Shown here: positions 28,038-36,510 of the stretch, one piece after another
Position numbering within the stretch: the first letter of the stretch is position 1
Layout: each line of letters starts with the position of its first letter
Position numbers and translations under genes: made by a program
Notes under the pieces: model-generated
Database searches by the model: none
Told to the model about the DNA's origin: nothing
The model's input: only the letters and a program-made list of their open reading frames with translations
Source of the DNA: Tenacibaculum haliotis
Lineage (GTDB): Bacteria > Bacteroidota > Bacteroidia > Flavobacteriales > Flavobacteriaceae
Assembly (NCBI RefSeq): GCF_025215075.1
Contig: NZ_JAOBTH010000029.1
Coordinates: forward strand, 422,104 to 486,103
Direction of reading: 5' to 3'
DNA length: 64,000 bases

Positions 28038-29012
28038 ATGCAAAACGAAATTTTTAACATACAAACATCAGAAGAATTTACGAAAGTAGCTTTACAGGTT
28101 TTTAAACATCAATTTAAAAACAATAAAGTATACCGTTCTTTTTGTGATTTATTATATGTACATCCTTCAGATGTTAAAACTATTAAACAAATTCCTTTTT
28201 TACCAATTCAGTTTTTTAAGAGTAAAAAAGTACTTTCTTCTTCGGATGAAATTCAAGAAACATTTTCTAGTTCTGGTACCACAGGTAGTATAACAAGTAA
28301 GCATTTAGTAACTGATTTATCGTGGTATGAAACTAGTTATTTAAAAGGCTTTAATCATTTTTATGGAAACATAGAAGATTATGTTGTTTTGGCGTTGTTA
28401 CCAAATTATTTAGAACGTAAAGGATCTTCATTAGTTTATATGGTGGATGATTTAATTAAAAAATCGAAACAACCTGAAAGTGGATTTTATCTCGATAATT
28501 TAGATGAATTAACAAAAAAACTCATCAAATTAGATAAAAAAGGACAAAAAGTATTACTTATTGGCGTTTCTTTTGCTTTGTTAGATTTAATTGAAATGCA
28601 TCAATTTAACCTTAAAAATACCATCGTTATGGAAACTGGTGGTATGAAAGGACGTAGAAAAGAATTGATAAGAAGTGAACTACATGCCATTTTAAGTAAA
28701 GGTTTTGGTATTGATAAAATTCACTCAGAATATGGGATGACCGAGTTGTTAAGTCAAGCATATTCTAAAGGTATTGGCGTTTTTAATTGTCCTCCTTGGA
28801 TGCAAATTTTAATTCGAGATACCGAAGATGCTTTAACTATTTTACCGAAAGAAAAATCGGGCGGAATTAATATTATTGACCTCGCAAATTATAATTCTTG
28901 TTCATTTATTGCTACGCAAGATTTAGGAAAAGTACATCAAAATAACGAAGTAGAAATTATTGGTCGTTTTGATAATTCGGATATTAGAGGTTGTAATTTG
29001 ATGGTTTTATAA
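28038..29012 (+). CDS. LuxE/PaaK-like acyl-protein synthetase
   Basis: 324 residues from the ATG at 28038. The motif FSSSGTTGSITSKH (about residues 77-90) is the phosphate-binding loop of adenylate-forming enzymes. VMETGGMKGRRKE, HSEYGMTELLSQAYS and the C-terminal FIATQDLGKV plus IIGRFDNSDIRGCNL are typical of the acyl-protein synthetase family related to LuxE. LuxE activates a fatty acid with ATP for reduction by LuxC; no luxC, luxD or luciferase gene is present, so light emission is not indicated. Small LuxE-like proteins are common in Bacteroidota with unknown acyl substrates. The adjacent aldehyde dehydrogenase gene runs divergently. Confidence 0.82.
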   Translation: MQNEIFNIQTSEEFTKVALQVFKHQFKNNKVYRSFCDLLYVHPSDVKTIKQIPFLPIQFFKSKKVLSSSDEIQETFSSSGTTGSITSKHLVTDLSWYETSYLKGFNHFYGNIEDYVVLALLPNYLERKGSSLVYMVDDLIKKSKQPESGFYLDNLDELTKKLIKLDKKGQKVLLIGVSFALLDLIEMHQFNLKNTIVMETGGMKGRRKELIRSELHAILSKGFGIDKIHSEYGMTELLSQAYSKGIGVFNCPPWMQILIRDTEDALTILPKEKSGGINIIDLANYNSCSFIATQDLGKVHQNNEVEIIGRFDNSDIRGCNLMVL

Positions 29013-29267
29013 ACTTAATTACAATTCATCTTTAATATTTAACAGTTCAGTTATTCATTAATTGCGCTACTTTTATTTCCTATTACTTTTACATTATAAA
29101 ATTTACCTATAATAGATATTTTCCCAAAAATGGGAATATTAGTTACAATAGGCTTCATAATGACATTAATTTCTGTGCTTTTATTTAAAAAGAATGTTTT
29201 GAAAATGATTTAATATACCGCTGTAATTTTCTAACTAATTTATCGACTACTGGTAAAACTAATTTTA

Positions 29268-29723
29268 ATGAAACAATTAATTACAGTACTATTTATAGTA
29301 ATTTCAACAGCAATTTTTTCTCAGCAGCTAGATTATAATACTAAAAATGGCTTTGTTGCTGAAGGTTATGATGTGGTATCTTATTTTGTAAATAAAAAAC
29401 CTTTAGAAGGAAAAAAGAAGTTTCAAACTACTTATGATGGTGCTAAATTTAAGTTTTATTCAGAAAAAAACTTAGTCACTTTTAAAGAGAATCCGATAAA
29501 ATATATTCCTCAATACGGCGGATATTGTGCTTATGCTATAGCTGTAAAAAATACTAAAATGTATATTGATGCCGAAGCTTATGAGATAAGAGATGGTAAA
29601 CTATACCTGTTTTATAGTTCATGGATTTCAAGTAAACTTGATGATTGGAAAAGTGGAAACACAAAAGAACTTCAAGGTAAAGGAGATAAAAATTGGGTAG
29701 CATTAAAATATAAAAAGAAATAA
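29268..29723 (+). CDS. Secreted YHS-domain protein (tandem copy 1)
   Basis: 151 residues with a signal peptide (MKQLITVLFIVISTAIFSQQ). The mature part is one YHS-like domain: GFVAEGYDVVSYFVNKKPLEG, a central FYSEKNLVTFKENPIKYIPQYGGYCAYA and a C-terminal YLFYSSWISSKLDDWKSG. The conserved cysteine in GGYCAYA and nearby tyrosines suggest metal binding, as proposed for YHS domains. The next gene, 3 bp on, encodes a paralogue with the same order of motifs, showing tandem duplication. No transporter or copper gene is adjacent. The 255 bp upstream contain no confident promoter. Confidence 0.85.
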   Translation: MKQLITVLFIVISTAIFSQQLDYNTKNGFVAEGYDVVSYFVNKKPLEGKKKFQTTYDGAKFKFYSEKNLVTFKENPIKYIPQYGGYCAYAIAVKNTKMYIDAEAYEIRDGKLYLFYSSWISSKLDDWKSGNTKELQGKGDKNWVALKYKKK

Positions 29724-29726
29724 TAG

Positions 29727-30161
29727 ATGAAAAATTTATATGCGTTGTTTTTACTTATTTCAACAATAAGTTTCGGGCAACAATACAATACTAAAAAAGG
29801 TACAATAGCTAACGGATATGATGTTGTTGCTTATTTTTCTAACCAAGCAATAAAGGGAAATAAAAAAAATACTACAAACTACGATGGAGTTACTTTTTTA
29901 TTTTCTTCACACGAAAATTTAAAATTGTTTCAAAAAAATCCTAAAAAATACACTCCACAATACGGTGGCTACTGTGCTTACGCAATAGGAAAAACAAATA
30001 AAAGAGTAAGTATTGATCCTAAAACTTTTGAAATCAGAAATGATAAATTATACTTATTTTATAATTCATGGGGAACCAATACATTAAAACTTTGGCAAGA
30101 AGAAGGTGCTGAAAAACTAAAAAAACAAGCTGATACAAACTGGCTAAGTTTAAATCAGTAA
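29727..30161 (+). CDS. Secreted YHS-domain protein (tandem copy 2)
   Basis: 144 residues with a signal peptide (MKNLYALFLLISTISFGQQ). It repeats the layout of the preceding gene: ANGYDVVAYFSNQAIKGNKK, LFSSHENLKLFQKNPKKYTPQ, YGGYCAYAIGKT and YLFYNSWGTNTLKLW. The two paralogues differ in many surface positions, so the duplication is not recent. The 3-bp spacing means one mRNA encodes both. The conserved cysteine is kept in both copies. Function is unknown; a pair of periplasmic metal-binding or sensing proteins is a reasonable guess. Confidence 0.85.
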   Translation: MKNLYALFLLISTISFGQQYNTKKGTIANGYDVVAYFSNQAIKGNKKNTTNYDGVTFLFSSHENLKLFQKNPKKYTPQYGGYCAYAIGKTNKRVSIDPKTFEIRNDKLYLFYNSWGTNTLKLWQEEGAEKLKKQADTNWLSLNQ

Positions 30162-30245
30162 ATTATTTATTCGTTGTGGGGACAACTGTAAGGAGTTGAA
30201 TTTATTCAGCTCTTTTTTTATGCAAAAATTACACCTTTTTATTCT

Positions 30246-30253
30246 TACTTTTG
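30246..30253 (+). promoter_or_regulatory. -7 box for glpD
   Basis: TACTTTTG matches TAnnTTTG and ends 19 bp before the ATG at 30272. The apparent TTG start at 30251 lies inside the box and is rejected. Confidence 0.6.
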
Positions 30254-30271
30254 TTAGACAAAAACCTACCT

Positions 30272-31918
30272 ATGAATAATTTCTCTTTTTTTAACCGAAA
30301 AAACATTCAAAAAGAATTACAAGAAACGGAATTTGATCTTTTAATTATTGGTGGCGGAATTACTGGTGCAGGAATCGCTTTAGATGCTGCATCACGTGGA
30401 ATGAAAGTTGCCTTAATTGAAAAAAATGATTTTGCTTCAGGTACTTCAAGTAAATCCACAAAATTAATTCACGGAGGTTTACGTTACTTAAAACAATTCG
30501 ATTTTTGGTTAGTAAAAGAAGTAGGTACCGAACGTGCAATTGTACATAAATTAGCACCTCATTTAGTCGTACCAGAAAAAATGATTTTACCTTTAATTGA
30601 CGAAGGAACTTATGGTTCTTGGCTAACTTCTATCGGATTAAAAGTATACGATGTTTTAGCAGCCGTAGAAGGTGATGATAAGCGTAAAATGCTCGATAAA
30701 CAAGAAGCGTTAGATAAAGAACCTTTATTGCCAGAAAACATTTTAAATGGTGCAGGTTATTATGCCGAATATCGTACCGATGATGCGCGCTTAACCATTG
30801 AAGTATTAAAAACCGCTAGCCAATACACTGCTCAAATACTTAATTACACAAAAGCCAACGAGTTTATTTATGAAAATAAACGTGTAGTGGGCGCAAAAGT
30901 TACCGACAATTTCACCAATGAAAGTTATGCTATAAAAGCAAAGTATGTAGTTAATGCTGCAGGACCTTGGGTAGATGAGTTACGACAAATTAACAACTCT
31001 AAAATTGGTAAAAGACTACATTTAACAAAAGGCGTTCATTTGGTTGTTGCACATGAAAAATTACCAGTAAAACAATCGGTATATTTTGATGTACCTGACG
31101 GACGAATGATGTTTGCAATACCGCGTGGTAAAGTAACTTATTTTGGTACTACTGATACCAATTTTCAGCAAGATAAAGACTCCGTAGAAACAACAATGGT
31201 AGATGCTTTATATTTAATTGAAGCGGTAAATAATATGTTTACCAACATAACTTTAACCTTAGATGATATTCAATCTTCATGGGCAGGCTTACGACCATTA
31301 ATTCATGAAGAAGGAAAATCGGCTTCGGAATTATCTCGTAAAGATGAAATTTTTGTTTCTGATACAAAATTGATTTCAATTGCTGGTGGTAAACTAACAG
31401 GTTATCGTAAAATGGCTGAGCGTATTGTTGATATGGTTTCTAAAAAAATGAAACGTCGTTTTGAAACAGCCTTTGACACAATTCAAACAGAAGAAATTAT
31501 ATTAGCTGGTGGACCATTTCAAAATTATAAATCGGTAAATATATACATCAATCAAGTATATAAAAACTTAACAACTTACGGATTTACAAAAACGGATGCC
31601 GCCTATTTAGTACATAATTACGGAAAACAAACAGACATAATAATAGATAAGTTTGATGAAATCAAAGAAGAAAATATAGAATTACGTTTATTAAAAGCAG
31701 AAGTTTGGTTTACCATTCAACATGAAATGACTTGTACACCAACCGACTTTTTTATGCGTAGAACTGGCCGTTTATTTTTTGATAAACCAAGTGTTGACAC
31801 CTATAAAAATGATATTATAAATGAGTTTGTTACTTACTTTAATTGGTCAGAAACAGCAACAGAAAAACAACGACAAGAACTAGAAGCTATGATTGATTTA
31901 ACTGTAAATTTTAAATAA
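30272..31918 (+). CDS. glpD: Glycerol-3-phosphate dehydrogenase/oxidase
   Basis: 548 residues from the ATG at 30272. The FAD-binding motif is LLIIGGGITGAGIALDAASRG, followed by the GlpD signature SGTSSKSTKLIHGGLRYLKQ and later NAAGPWVDELRQ, TYFGTTDTNF and SIAGGKLTGYRKMAE. A C-terminal helical domain completes the family length. It oxidises glycerol-3-phosphate to dihydroxyacetone phosphate, passing electrons to quinone at the inner membrane or to oxygen. No glpF or glpK is adjacent; gpsA, the biosynthetic counterpart, is at 38899. It is a single gene with its own promoter. Confidence 0.95.
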   Translation: MNNFSFFNRKNIQKELQETEFDLLIIGGGITGAGIALDAASRGMKVALIEKNDFASGTSSKSTKLIHGGLRYLKQFDFWLVKEVGTERAIVHKLAPHLVVPEKMILPLIDEGTYGSWLTSIGLKVYDVLAAVEGDDKRKMLDKQEALDKEPLLPENILNGAGYYAEYRTDDARLTIEVLKTASQYTAQILNYTKANEFIYENKRVVGAKVTDNFTNESYAIKAKYVVNAAGPWVDELRQINNSKIGKRLHLTKGVHLVVAHEKLPVKQSVYFDVPDGRMMFAIPRGKVTYFGTTDTNFQQDKDSVETTMVDALYLIEAVNNMFTNITLTLDDIQSSWAGLRPLIHEEGKSASELSRKDEIFVSDTKLISIAGGKLTGYRKMAERIVDMVSKKMKRRFETAFDTIQTEEIILAGGPFQNYKSVNIYINQVYKNLTTYGFTKTDAAYLVHNYGKQTDIIIDKFDEIKEENIELRLLKAEVWFTIQHEMTCTPTDFFMRRTGRLFFDKPSVDTYKNDIINEFVTYFNWSETATEKQRQELEAMIDLTVNFK

Positions 31919-31940
31919 TTTACAGCTAATAATATTATTG

Positions 31941-31948
31941 TATCTTTG
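31941..31948 (+). promoter_or_regulatory. -7 box for small secreted protein gene
   Basis: TATCTTTG is an exact TAnnTTTG match and is followed by CACCCCC. It places the transcript start near 31954 and supports the ATG at 32007 instead of the TTG at 31938. Confidence 0.6.
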
Positions 31949-32006
31949 CACCCCCTTATATATTTTTTTATATATAAAATATTTTTATCCCCTAAATTTC
32001 AGTAAG

Positions 32007-32513
32007 ATGAAACTAAAAATTATCGTTGTATTATTCCTATTCGTAAGCTTAATTAGTAAAGCTCAATCAGTAAACATTATATCTGATACTGATTTTGATA
32101 ATCTTAAAATAAATAGCGCCAAATTACTTGATTTAAAAAAAACTAAAGGAAATCAACCTAAAGTTGAAGCACTATTAGGCGCTGTAACTTCTTATAAAGT
32201 TGATGAAAACGAGTCTTATTATTATTTTGTTTTTAAAGGTGTTAAAATTGATTTTTCTACATTAGGAAAAAGCAAACCTTATATAGAATCTTTTGAAGTA
32301 AATGGTAGCGATACTACTTTAGCTATAAAAGACATAAGTATTACCATTGGAGACAATATTAGTAAACTAGGTGCTATTGTTTTTAGCGTTGGTAGAAATG
32401 GCGCTAAGAGTATTTTGTATTCAACTTGTGAGGACTGTGATAGTTTTATAAATATTGAGTTTGATCAAACATCAAATCTTATTACTAAGATTAGTTATAT
32501 GGATATGTCTTAA
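32007..32513 (+). CDS. Hypothetical secreted protein
   Basis: 168 residues from the ATG at 32007, with a signal peptide MKLKIIVVLFLFVSLISKAQS cleaved after about residue 20. The mature protein has a repeating pattern of short beta strands and acidic turns (SYYYFVFKGVKIDFS, IKDISITIGDNISKLG, SILYSTCEDCDSFINIEF). A CEDC pair is the only notable motif and could bind metal or form a disulfide. I recognise no family. It is an independent gene ending at a strong bidirectional terminator shared with the outer-membrane protein gene on the other strand. Confidence 0.78.
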   Translation: MKLKIIVVLFLFVSLISKAQSVNIISDTDFDNLKINSAKLLDLKKTKGNQPKVEALLGAVTSYKVDENESYYYFVFKGVKIDFSTLGKSKPYIESFEVNGSDTTLAIKDISITIGDNISKLGAIVFSVGRNGAKSILYSTCEDCDSFINIEFDQTSNLITKISYMDMS

Positions 32514-32535
32514 AAAAGGATCTGTTATAAATAAT

Positions 32536-32581
32536 AATTAATAAATCGTCTAAAAAAGTAATTTTAGACGATTTATTAATT
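32536..32581. terminator. Bidirectional terminator
   Basis: A 20-bp perfect inverted repeat (32536-32555 and 32562-32581, core AAATCGTCTAAAA) with a 6-base loop. It separates the convergent secreted-protein gene and the outer-membrane protein gene, and closes the GLPGLI unit. Confidence 0.88.
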
Positions 32582-32585
32582 TTGT

Positions 32586-35234
32586 TTAAAACTTATATTT
32601 TAATTCAACTAAAAATATACTAGGTAGCGTATAAACTTGATTAGAAATAAGTATATTATTATTAAAAGAGTTTCTTACAACTACTCCATTATTATAGATG
32701 TTTTTAAAATTTAAACCATAAGAAAATTTACTATTAGGTTTTGCGTACCCTAAATATAGATTTTGTAACGTATAATTTTGAGTTTTACTACTAAAATCAT
32801 CTATAAAATGTGTAGAGAAGTCTGTTTTAAAAATAAAATTATTTAAAAATTTACTATCAAAATTTAAAGATAAGATGTTTTCTGTAGAACGAGAATTTTC
32901 ATCAGAATTCACTTGATATGTAGAGTGTTCATACTTTAAATTCAGTTGTGTTTTTTTATTCAATTTTAATAACCATTTACTACTTAAATTGTATTCAAAA
33001 GAACTTATAGCACTTATTTCTTTATTAATTATTTGATTGGTTTTAAGCCAATCTAAACCCATCGAAAATTCTAAACTAGATTTACTAAACATAAATCCAA
33101 AATTTGTATTAAAACCTAAGCTCTCTTCAGGTAATTTAAGTACAATAGGGGTCTTTAATTGATTTATTCCACTTTGAATTATACTATTGTTTTTTACTGG
33201 GTTATTAATACTATAATCTACAGATGCATCTAAAAAATAGTCATCAATATTTTTATAATTACTATAATAAATACCAAAATTATGTGACCGTTCATCTATA
33301 AGGTATGGATTACCTTGTATAACAGAATTAAACCCTGTTACTTTTAAGTTTTCTAAATAACTTAAATCATTTAAGTATTTATTAGTAAATGTATAATCGA
33401 AATCGAAGTTTATATCATCATTTATTTTATAGTTAGCAGTAAATTTAGGCTCAACAAACAAATTAGTATTTTTAATTTGTGCACGTTTAAAATTATAATA
33501 ATGTGGTTTAGCTTCTAGGGTAAGTTCAACTTTTCCTAACTGAGATTTTATTCCGAAACCAAAATTTAAATCAGAAAGTGTTAAAAAATTATTATTGCTA
33601 ATTTCTGGGAAATTTATAATAGAATTATCAGTTAAAACTTGACTTAAATCACTTTTTATTTTTGATTCTTTATAATTAAACCCAATATTATAAAATAGAT
33701 GATAAAATTTACTAGCTAACCAATAATCTTTTAAAATAATATTAACCCTTTGAGATGTTATCTTATTTTTTTGATTAATTCTATAATTTGTTGCTTCTGT
33801 TAATGGTAAATATTCTTCTAAAATGGGAGAATTACTAGACCAGTTTTCTGTAAATTTTGAGTTGCCAATACTATGATGAAAAGCCAATCCCATTGTATGC
33901 TTATCATTTACTTTTAAGTACCCTTCTAAATTCTGCGAAAAACTATCACTTTTACCACCTACATTTGTGAAAAACTGATTTGTGTTTTCTGAACTTGATA
34001 CCGATGTTTTTGTATAATCAGAATTATTATTCAAGTAGTTAATATTATAAATCCATTTTTGAGAACTATTAGGGTTATAATCAAGTTTTAGATTCACTAT
34101 TGCAGCACTGTTATCTGTATTCCCAAAATCATTTCTAATTTCTGTAATAGGTGTATCACCAAAATAGTGTCTTATTGATGCTGATTTATTTACAATATCA
34201 TTATTTGAATAAATAGTATAACCAGAAATATTAAACGCATCATTAAATTCTTTTCGAAAATTTAAAGCAGAAAATCTTGTAACAGATGCGTATCTCTCTT
34301 TTTTATTTGATGTAAAATTTAACAAGCTATTAGATAAGTTACTTTTCTTAAACAAGTTGCTTGCACCACCAATTAATCGTGATAAATCACTAAAACTTAA
34401 ACTACTATTATTAAAATTATTAATATCACCGATAAAACTAATATTCGATTTTGGATTGTACTTAAATAAAGCAGTGTGCAAACTATAAAACTCATCTAAT
34501 CCAACACTAACACTTGCTTCTATGTCTCCGAAGGCAAAATCTTTTTTATTTTCTTTTAAAACTACGTTTAAAGCCAAATCTTCATTATCAGCTAAATCTC
34601 TTAATAATTCAGATTCCTTATAATCAGATATAATTTCAATTTTTTCCATAACATCAGCAGGGATGTTTTCAATAGCTAATTTAGTACTACCGTTAAAAAA
34701 AGGTTTTCCTTCAACCAATAGTTTTGTTACCGTTTTACCTTGTACTTTAATAACATTTTCGTCTATTTTTATTCCAGGCAACTTACTAAGAACATCTTTC
34801 ATCTTAAATTCATTACCATTGGTAAATGCTTTTAAGTTATAGGTAATCGTATCTTTCTTTTTTTCAATTGGTTGGTAATTATAATCAATTATTACTTCAT
34901 CTAAACTTTCATTTTTAGCGTTTAGCTTAATATTATAATCATTCTTATTTTCTAAAAAAAAAACTTCTTTTTTTATTGATGTATACCCAAGATGTGAAAT
35001 GCTTAAATTGTAAGTAACACCTTTTTTTAATTGAAGTTTATAATAACCTTTAGCATCTGATATCGCATATTTTATTTTTTCTTGTTTAGCTTTAGCAATT
35101 AACGTAACATGTGTTAGCGGACTTTGTAAACTATCATCTGTTACAAAGCCACTAACAACTATATTCTTATTTTGCGCTAAAATTGAACAACTAAATACTA
35201 TAAAGCTGTAAACTAATACTCTTTTTAAATTCAT
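32586..35234 (-). CDS. Outer-membrane protein with carboxypeptidase-regulatory-like domain and TonB-receptor-like plug and barrel
   Basis: 882 residues. A signal peptide (LKRVLVYSFIVFSCSILAQ) is followed by a carboxypeptidase-regulatory-like domain at about 25-115 (VSGFVTDDSLQSPLTHVTL, DAKGYYKLQLKKG). Then comes a plug-like segment (MKDVLSKLPGIKIDENVIKVQG, VEKIEIISDYKESELL) and a long beta-barrel ending in a terminal phenylalanine (LVELKYKF). I see no clear TonB box. Related proteins in Bacteroidota sit beside GLPGLI genes, as here: the GLPGLI gene ends 19 bp upstream and a small secreted protein gene precedes it. It probably moves or displays a peptide or other ligand at the outer membrane; direction and ligand are unknown. 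Confidence 0.85.
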   Translation of the reverse strand: MNLKRVLVYSFIVFSCSILAQNKNIVVSGFVTDDSLQSPLTHVTLIAKAKQEKIKYAISDAKGYYKLQLKKGVTYNLSISHLGYTSIKKEVFFLENKNDYNIKLNAKNESLDEVIIDYNYQPIEKKKDTITYNLKAFTNGNEFKMKDVLSKLPGIKIDENVIKVQGKTVTKLLVEGKPFFNGSTKLAIENIPADVMEKIEIISDYKESELLRDLADNEDLALNVVLKENKKDFAFGDIEASVSVGLDEFYSLHTALFKYNPKSNISFIGDINNFNNSSLSFSDLSRLIGGASNLFKKSNLSNSLLNFTSNKKERYASVTRFSALNFRKEFNDAFNISGYTIYSNNDIVNKSASIRHYFGDTPITEIRNDFGNTDNSAAIVNLKLDYNPNSSQKWIYNINYLNNNSDYTKTSVSSSENTNQFFTNVGGKSDSFSQNLEGYLKVNDKHTMGLAFHHSIGNSKFTENWSSNSPILEEYLPLTEATNYRINQKNKITSQRVNIILKDYWLASKFYHLFYNIGFNYKESKIKSDLSQVLTDNSIINFPEISNNNFLTLSDLNFGFGIKSQLGKVELTLEAKPHYYNFKRAQIKNTNLFVEPKFTANYKINDDINFDFDYTFTNKYLNDLSYLENLKVTGFNSVIQGNPYLIDERSHNFGIYYSNYKNIDDYFLDASVDYSINNPVKNNSIIQSGINQLKTPIVLKLPEESLGFNTNFGFMFSKSSLEFSMGLDWLKTNQIINKEISAISSFEYNLSSKWLLKLNKKTQLNLKYEHSTYQVNSDENSRSTENILSLNFDSKFLNNFIFKTDFSTHFIDDFSSKTQNYTLQNLYLGYAKPNSKFSYGLNFKNIYNNGVVVRNSFNNNILISNQVYTLPSIFLVELKYKF

Positions 35235-35253
35235 TATTTATAAGAAAAAAAGT

Positions 35254-36009
35254 TTATTTATTGCGTTCTAGCCAACGTTTTTCATCTTTTGCAGCCAATT
35301 CTTCAAACTTTTTTTCTGTAATAAGTTTCTTTTTCTTCAACCTTGGCATTTGGTTTTTCTTCGTATTATCATTATAAAACTCAATTTTTTTAACACCGTA
35401 AGTAGCACGTTCACCTTGTAATTCTATAATTAAACCAGGTAAGTTACCATACCCTACAGGCCCAAATTTATAAGGTAGTTGTGGCGTGTACCATGCTGTA
35501 AAACTACGTTTAAACACCTTGCCTTTGGAGTTGGTAGTAGTATGAAAGGTTGTAGCTTTAAAACACAAATATTCTCCAATTTGTTTAGTTTCATCATGCA
35601 GTTTCCATTTTTTATATGGGCGAGATACCAAAAATTTCCCAAAATCTTCTTGCAAGTTTTCCGTTATGTAATTATTAGGTAGTTGTTTAATTCGACCAAA
35701 ATAACCTGAATGTATAATTGCTAAGCTAGCCGCACTATTATCAGAAAATATTTTTTTTTCTAAATAGAATATAGAAATAGAATCATTGAAAACTAATGAG
35801 AAGTCAAATTCAGAAGCTATTGTCTCTATTTTTTGAGCCATTTCAGGGAATGACTGCAATAACACTTTATGTTTTTTTAGATTTTTGTCTATGAACATCT
35901 TTATACCATAACTAACTTTAGCTTTAGCATATTGTTTTTTAGTTTGCGAAAAAACAGTAATATTTAGTAAACAAAGAATTAAAAATAGTTGTAATGTTTT
36001 GAAATTCAT
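35254..36009 (-). CDS. GLPGLI family protein
   Basis: 251 residues with a signal peptide (NFKTLQLFLILCLLNITVFSQ). The family motif is present as YGNLPGLIIEL (about residue 191), with the first residues altered relative to GLPGLI. Before it stand WKLHDETKQIGEYLCFKATT and FTAWYTPQLPYKFGP, which are typical of the family. GLPGLI proteins are periplasmic or surface proteins of Bacteroidota with no known function, often next to outer-membrane receptors. Here the receptor-like gene follows by 19 bp. The gene is separated from the upstream small-protein gene by a hairpin at 36025-36060. Confidence 0.88.
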   Translation of the reverse strand: MNFKTLQLFLILCLLNITVFSQTKKQYAKAKVSYGIKMFIDKNLKKHKVLLQSFPEMAQKIETIASEFDFSLVFNDSISIFYLEKKIFSDNSAASLAIIHSGYFGRIKQLPNNYITENLQEDFGKFLVSRPYKKWKLHDETKQIGEYLCFKATTFHTTTNSKGKVFKRSFTAWYTPQLPYKFGPVGYGNLPGLIIELQGERATYGVKKIEFYNDNTKKNQMPRLKKKKLITEKKFEELAAKDEKRWLERNK

Positions 36010-36024
36010 TTATAAATTATAAGT

Positions 36025-36060
36025 AAAGAGGTTGGATATAAAAAACAAACCAACCTCTTT
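36025..36060 (-). terminator. Hairpin between small-protein and GLPGLI genes (possible leaky terminator)
   Basis: An 11-bp perfect stem (36025-36035 AAAGAGGTTGG with 36050-36060), with a 14-base loop. On the minus strand the following sequence is only moderately T-rich, so read-through is likely. It would make the upstream small protein more abundant than the two downstream proteins. Confidence 0.55.
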
Positions 36061-36080
36061 TATTGTTTGAAGTATAAATA

Positions 36081-36392
36081 TTAAAAAATATGCCACATTC
36101 CACCAGGTCCATTACCTCTACACTTTCTAACCCATACTCTTCTTAAAGGTCTAGCTTCTCTATGAGAATATCCATCATTTCTATATTTAGCGTACCATCC
36201 GTTTGCTTGACTTCCAAATCCTTGAGACAAATCTTCTTCTTCCGTAGTACTTGTATTTTCTACTTTTTTAGAAACACTTTTTTCAATTTTTACTTCTTTA
36301 GAGTTGTTTGTTTCAACTTCGTTTCCTTCTGTGGCATTTGCCAACATTGCAAAACTAAATAATGCAATACATGCTAATTTTTTCATTTGCAT
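36081..36392 (-). CDS. Small secreted protein with cationic C-terminus
   Basis: 103 residues (or 101 from the second ATG at 36386). The signal peptide is MKKLACIALFSFAMLANA. Next is an acidic and lysine-containing stretch (about 22-55, KSVSKKVENTSTTEEED). The last 45 residues are rich in arginine, glycine and aromatic residues (GWYAKYRNDGYSHREARPLR, then VWVRKCRGNGPGG and a WHIF end) with one cysteine. This leader, acidic and cationic order is reminiscent of peptide precursors, but no family is recognised. It heads the unit with the GLPGLI and outer-membrane genes and has a clear promoter. Confidence 0.75.
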   Translation of the reverse strand: MQMKKLACIALFSFAMLANATEGNEVETNNSKEVKIEKSVSKKVENTSTTEEEDLSQGFGSQANGWYAKYRNDGYSHREARPLRRVWVRKCRGNGPGGMWHIF

Positions 36393-36418
36393 TAATTTTA
36401 AATGGGTTAATAATAATG

Positions 36419-36449
36419 CAAAAATAGTAGTCTACTATAACACTTACAA
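36419..36449 (-). promoter_or_regulatory. Promoter of the small-protein/GLPGLI unit
   Basis: On the minus strand TATTTTTG (36426-36419) and TTG (36449-36447) are 20 bp apart, matching the Bacteroidota consensus. The start codon lies 26-33 bp downstream of the box. Confidence 0.72.
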
Positions 36450-36455
36450 TACCCA

Positions 36456-36510
36456 ATAACCCTAATTAGAAATAGGGATAACCCTAATTAAGATAGGGTT
36501 ATCCCTATTT
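36456..36510 (-). promoter_or_regulatory. Direct repeat (22-bp period) and dyad upstream of the promoter
   Basis: ATAACCCTAATTA occurs at 36456-36468 and 36478-36490, exactly 22 bp apart (two turns). A 17-bp perfect inverted repeat (36470-36486 with 36494-36510, core TAGGGATAACCCTA) overlaps the second copy. The array lies directly upstream of the -33 element, as expected for an activator site; 21-22 bp direct repeats are typical of LytTR-type regulators. The rest of the 36393-36728 gap is AT-rich, with a 10-bp inverted repeat near the MFS stop (36677-36686 with 36713-36722). Confidence 0.6.

Noticed and set aside
28038..29012. Bioluminescence-related role of the LuxE-like gene
   Set aside because: No luciferase, luxC or luxD gene is present; LuxE-like proteins are widespread in non-luminous Bacteroidota.
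29130..29213. 27-codon frame with a hydrophobic segment between the LuxE-like and YHS genes
   Set aside because: It has no supporting promoter or conservation evidence. The frame could be a remnant of a membrane protein, but it is too short to claim.
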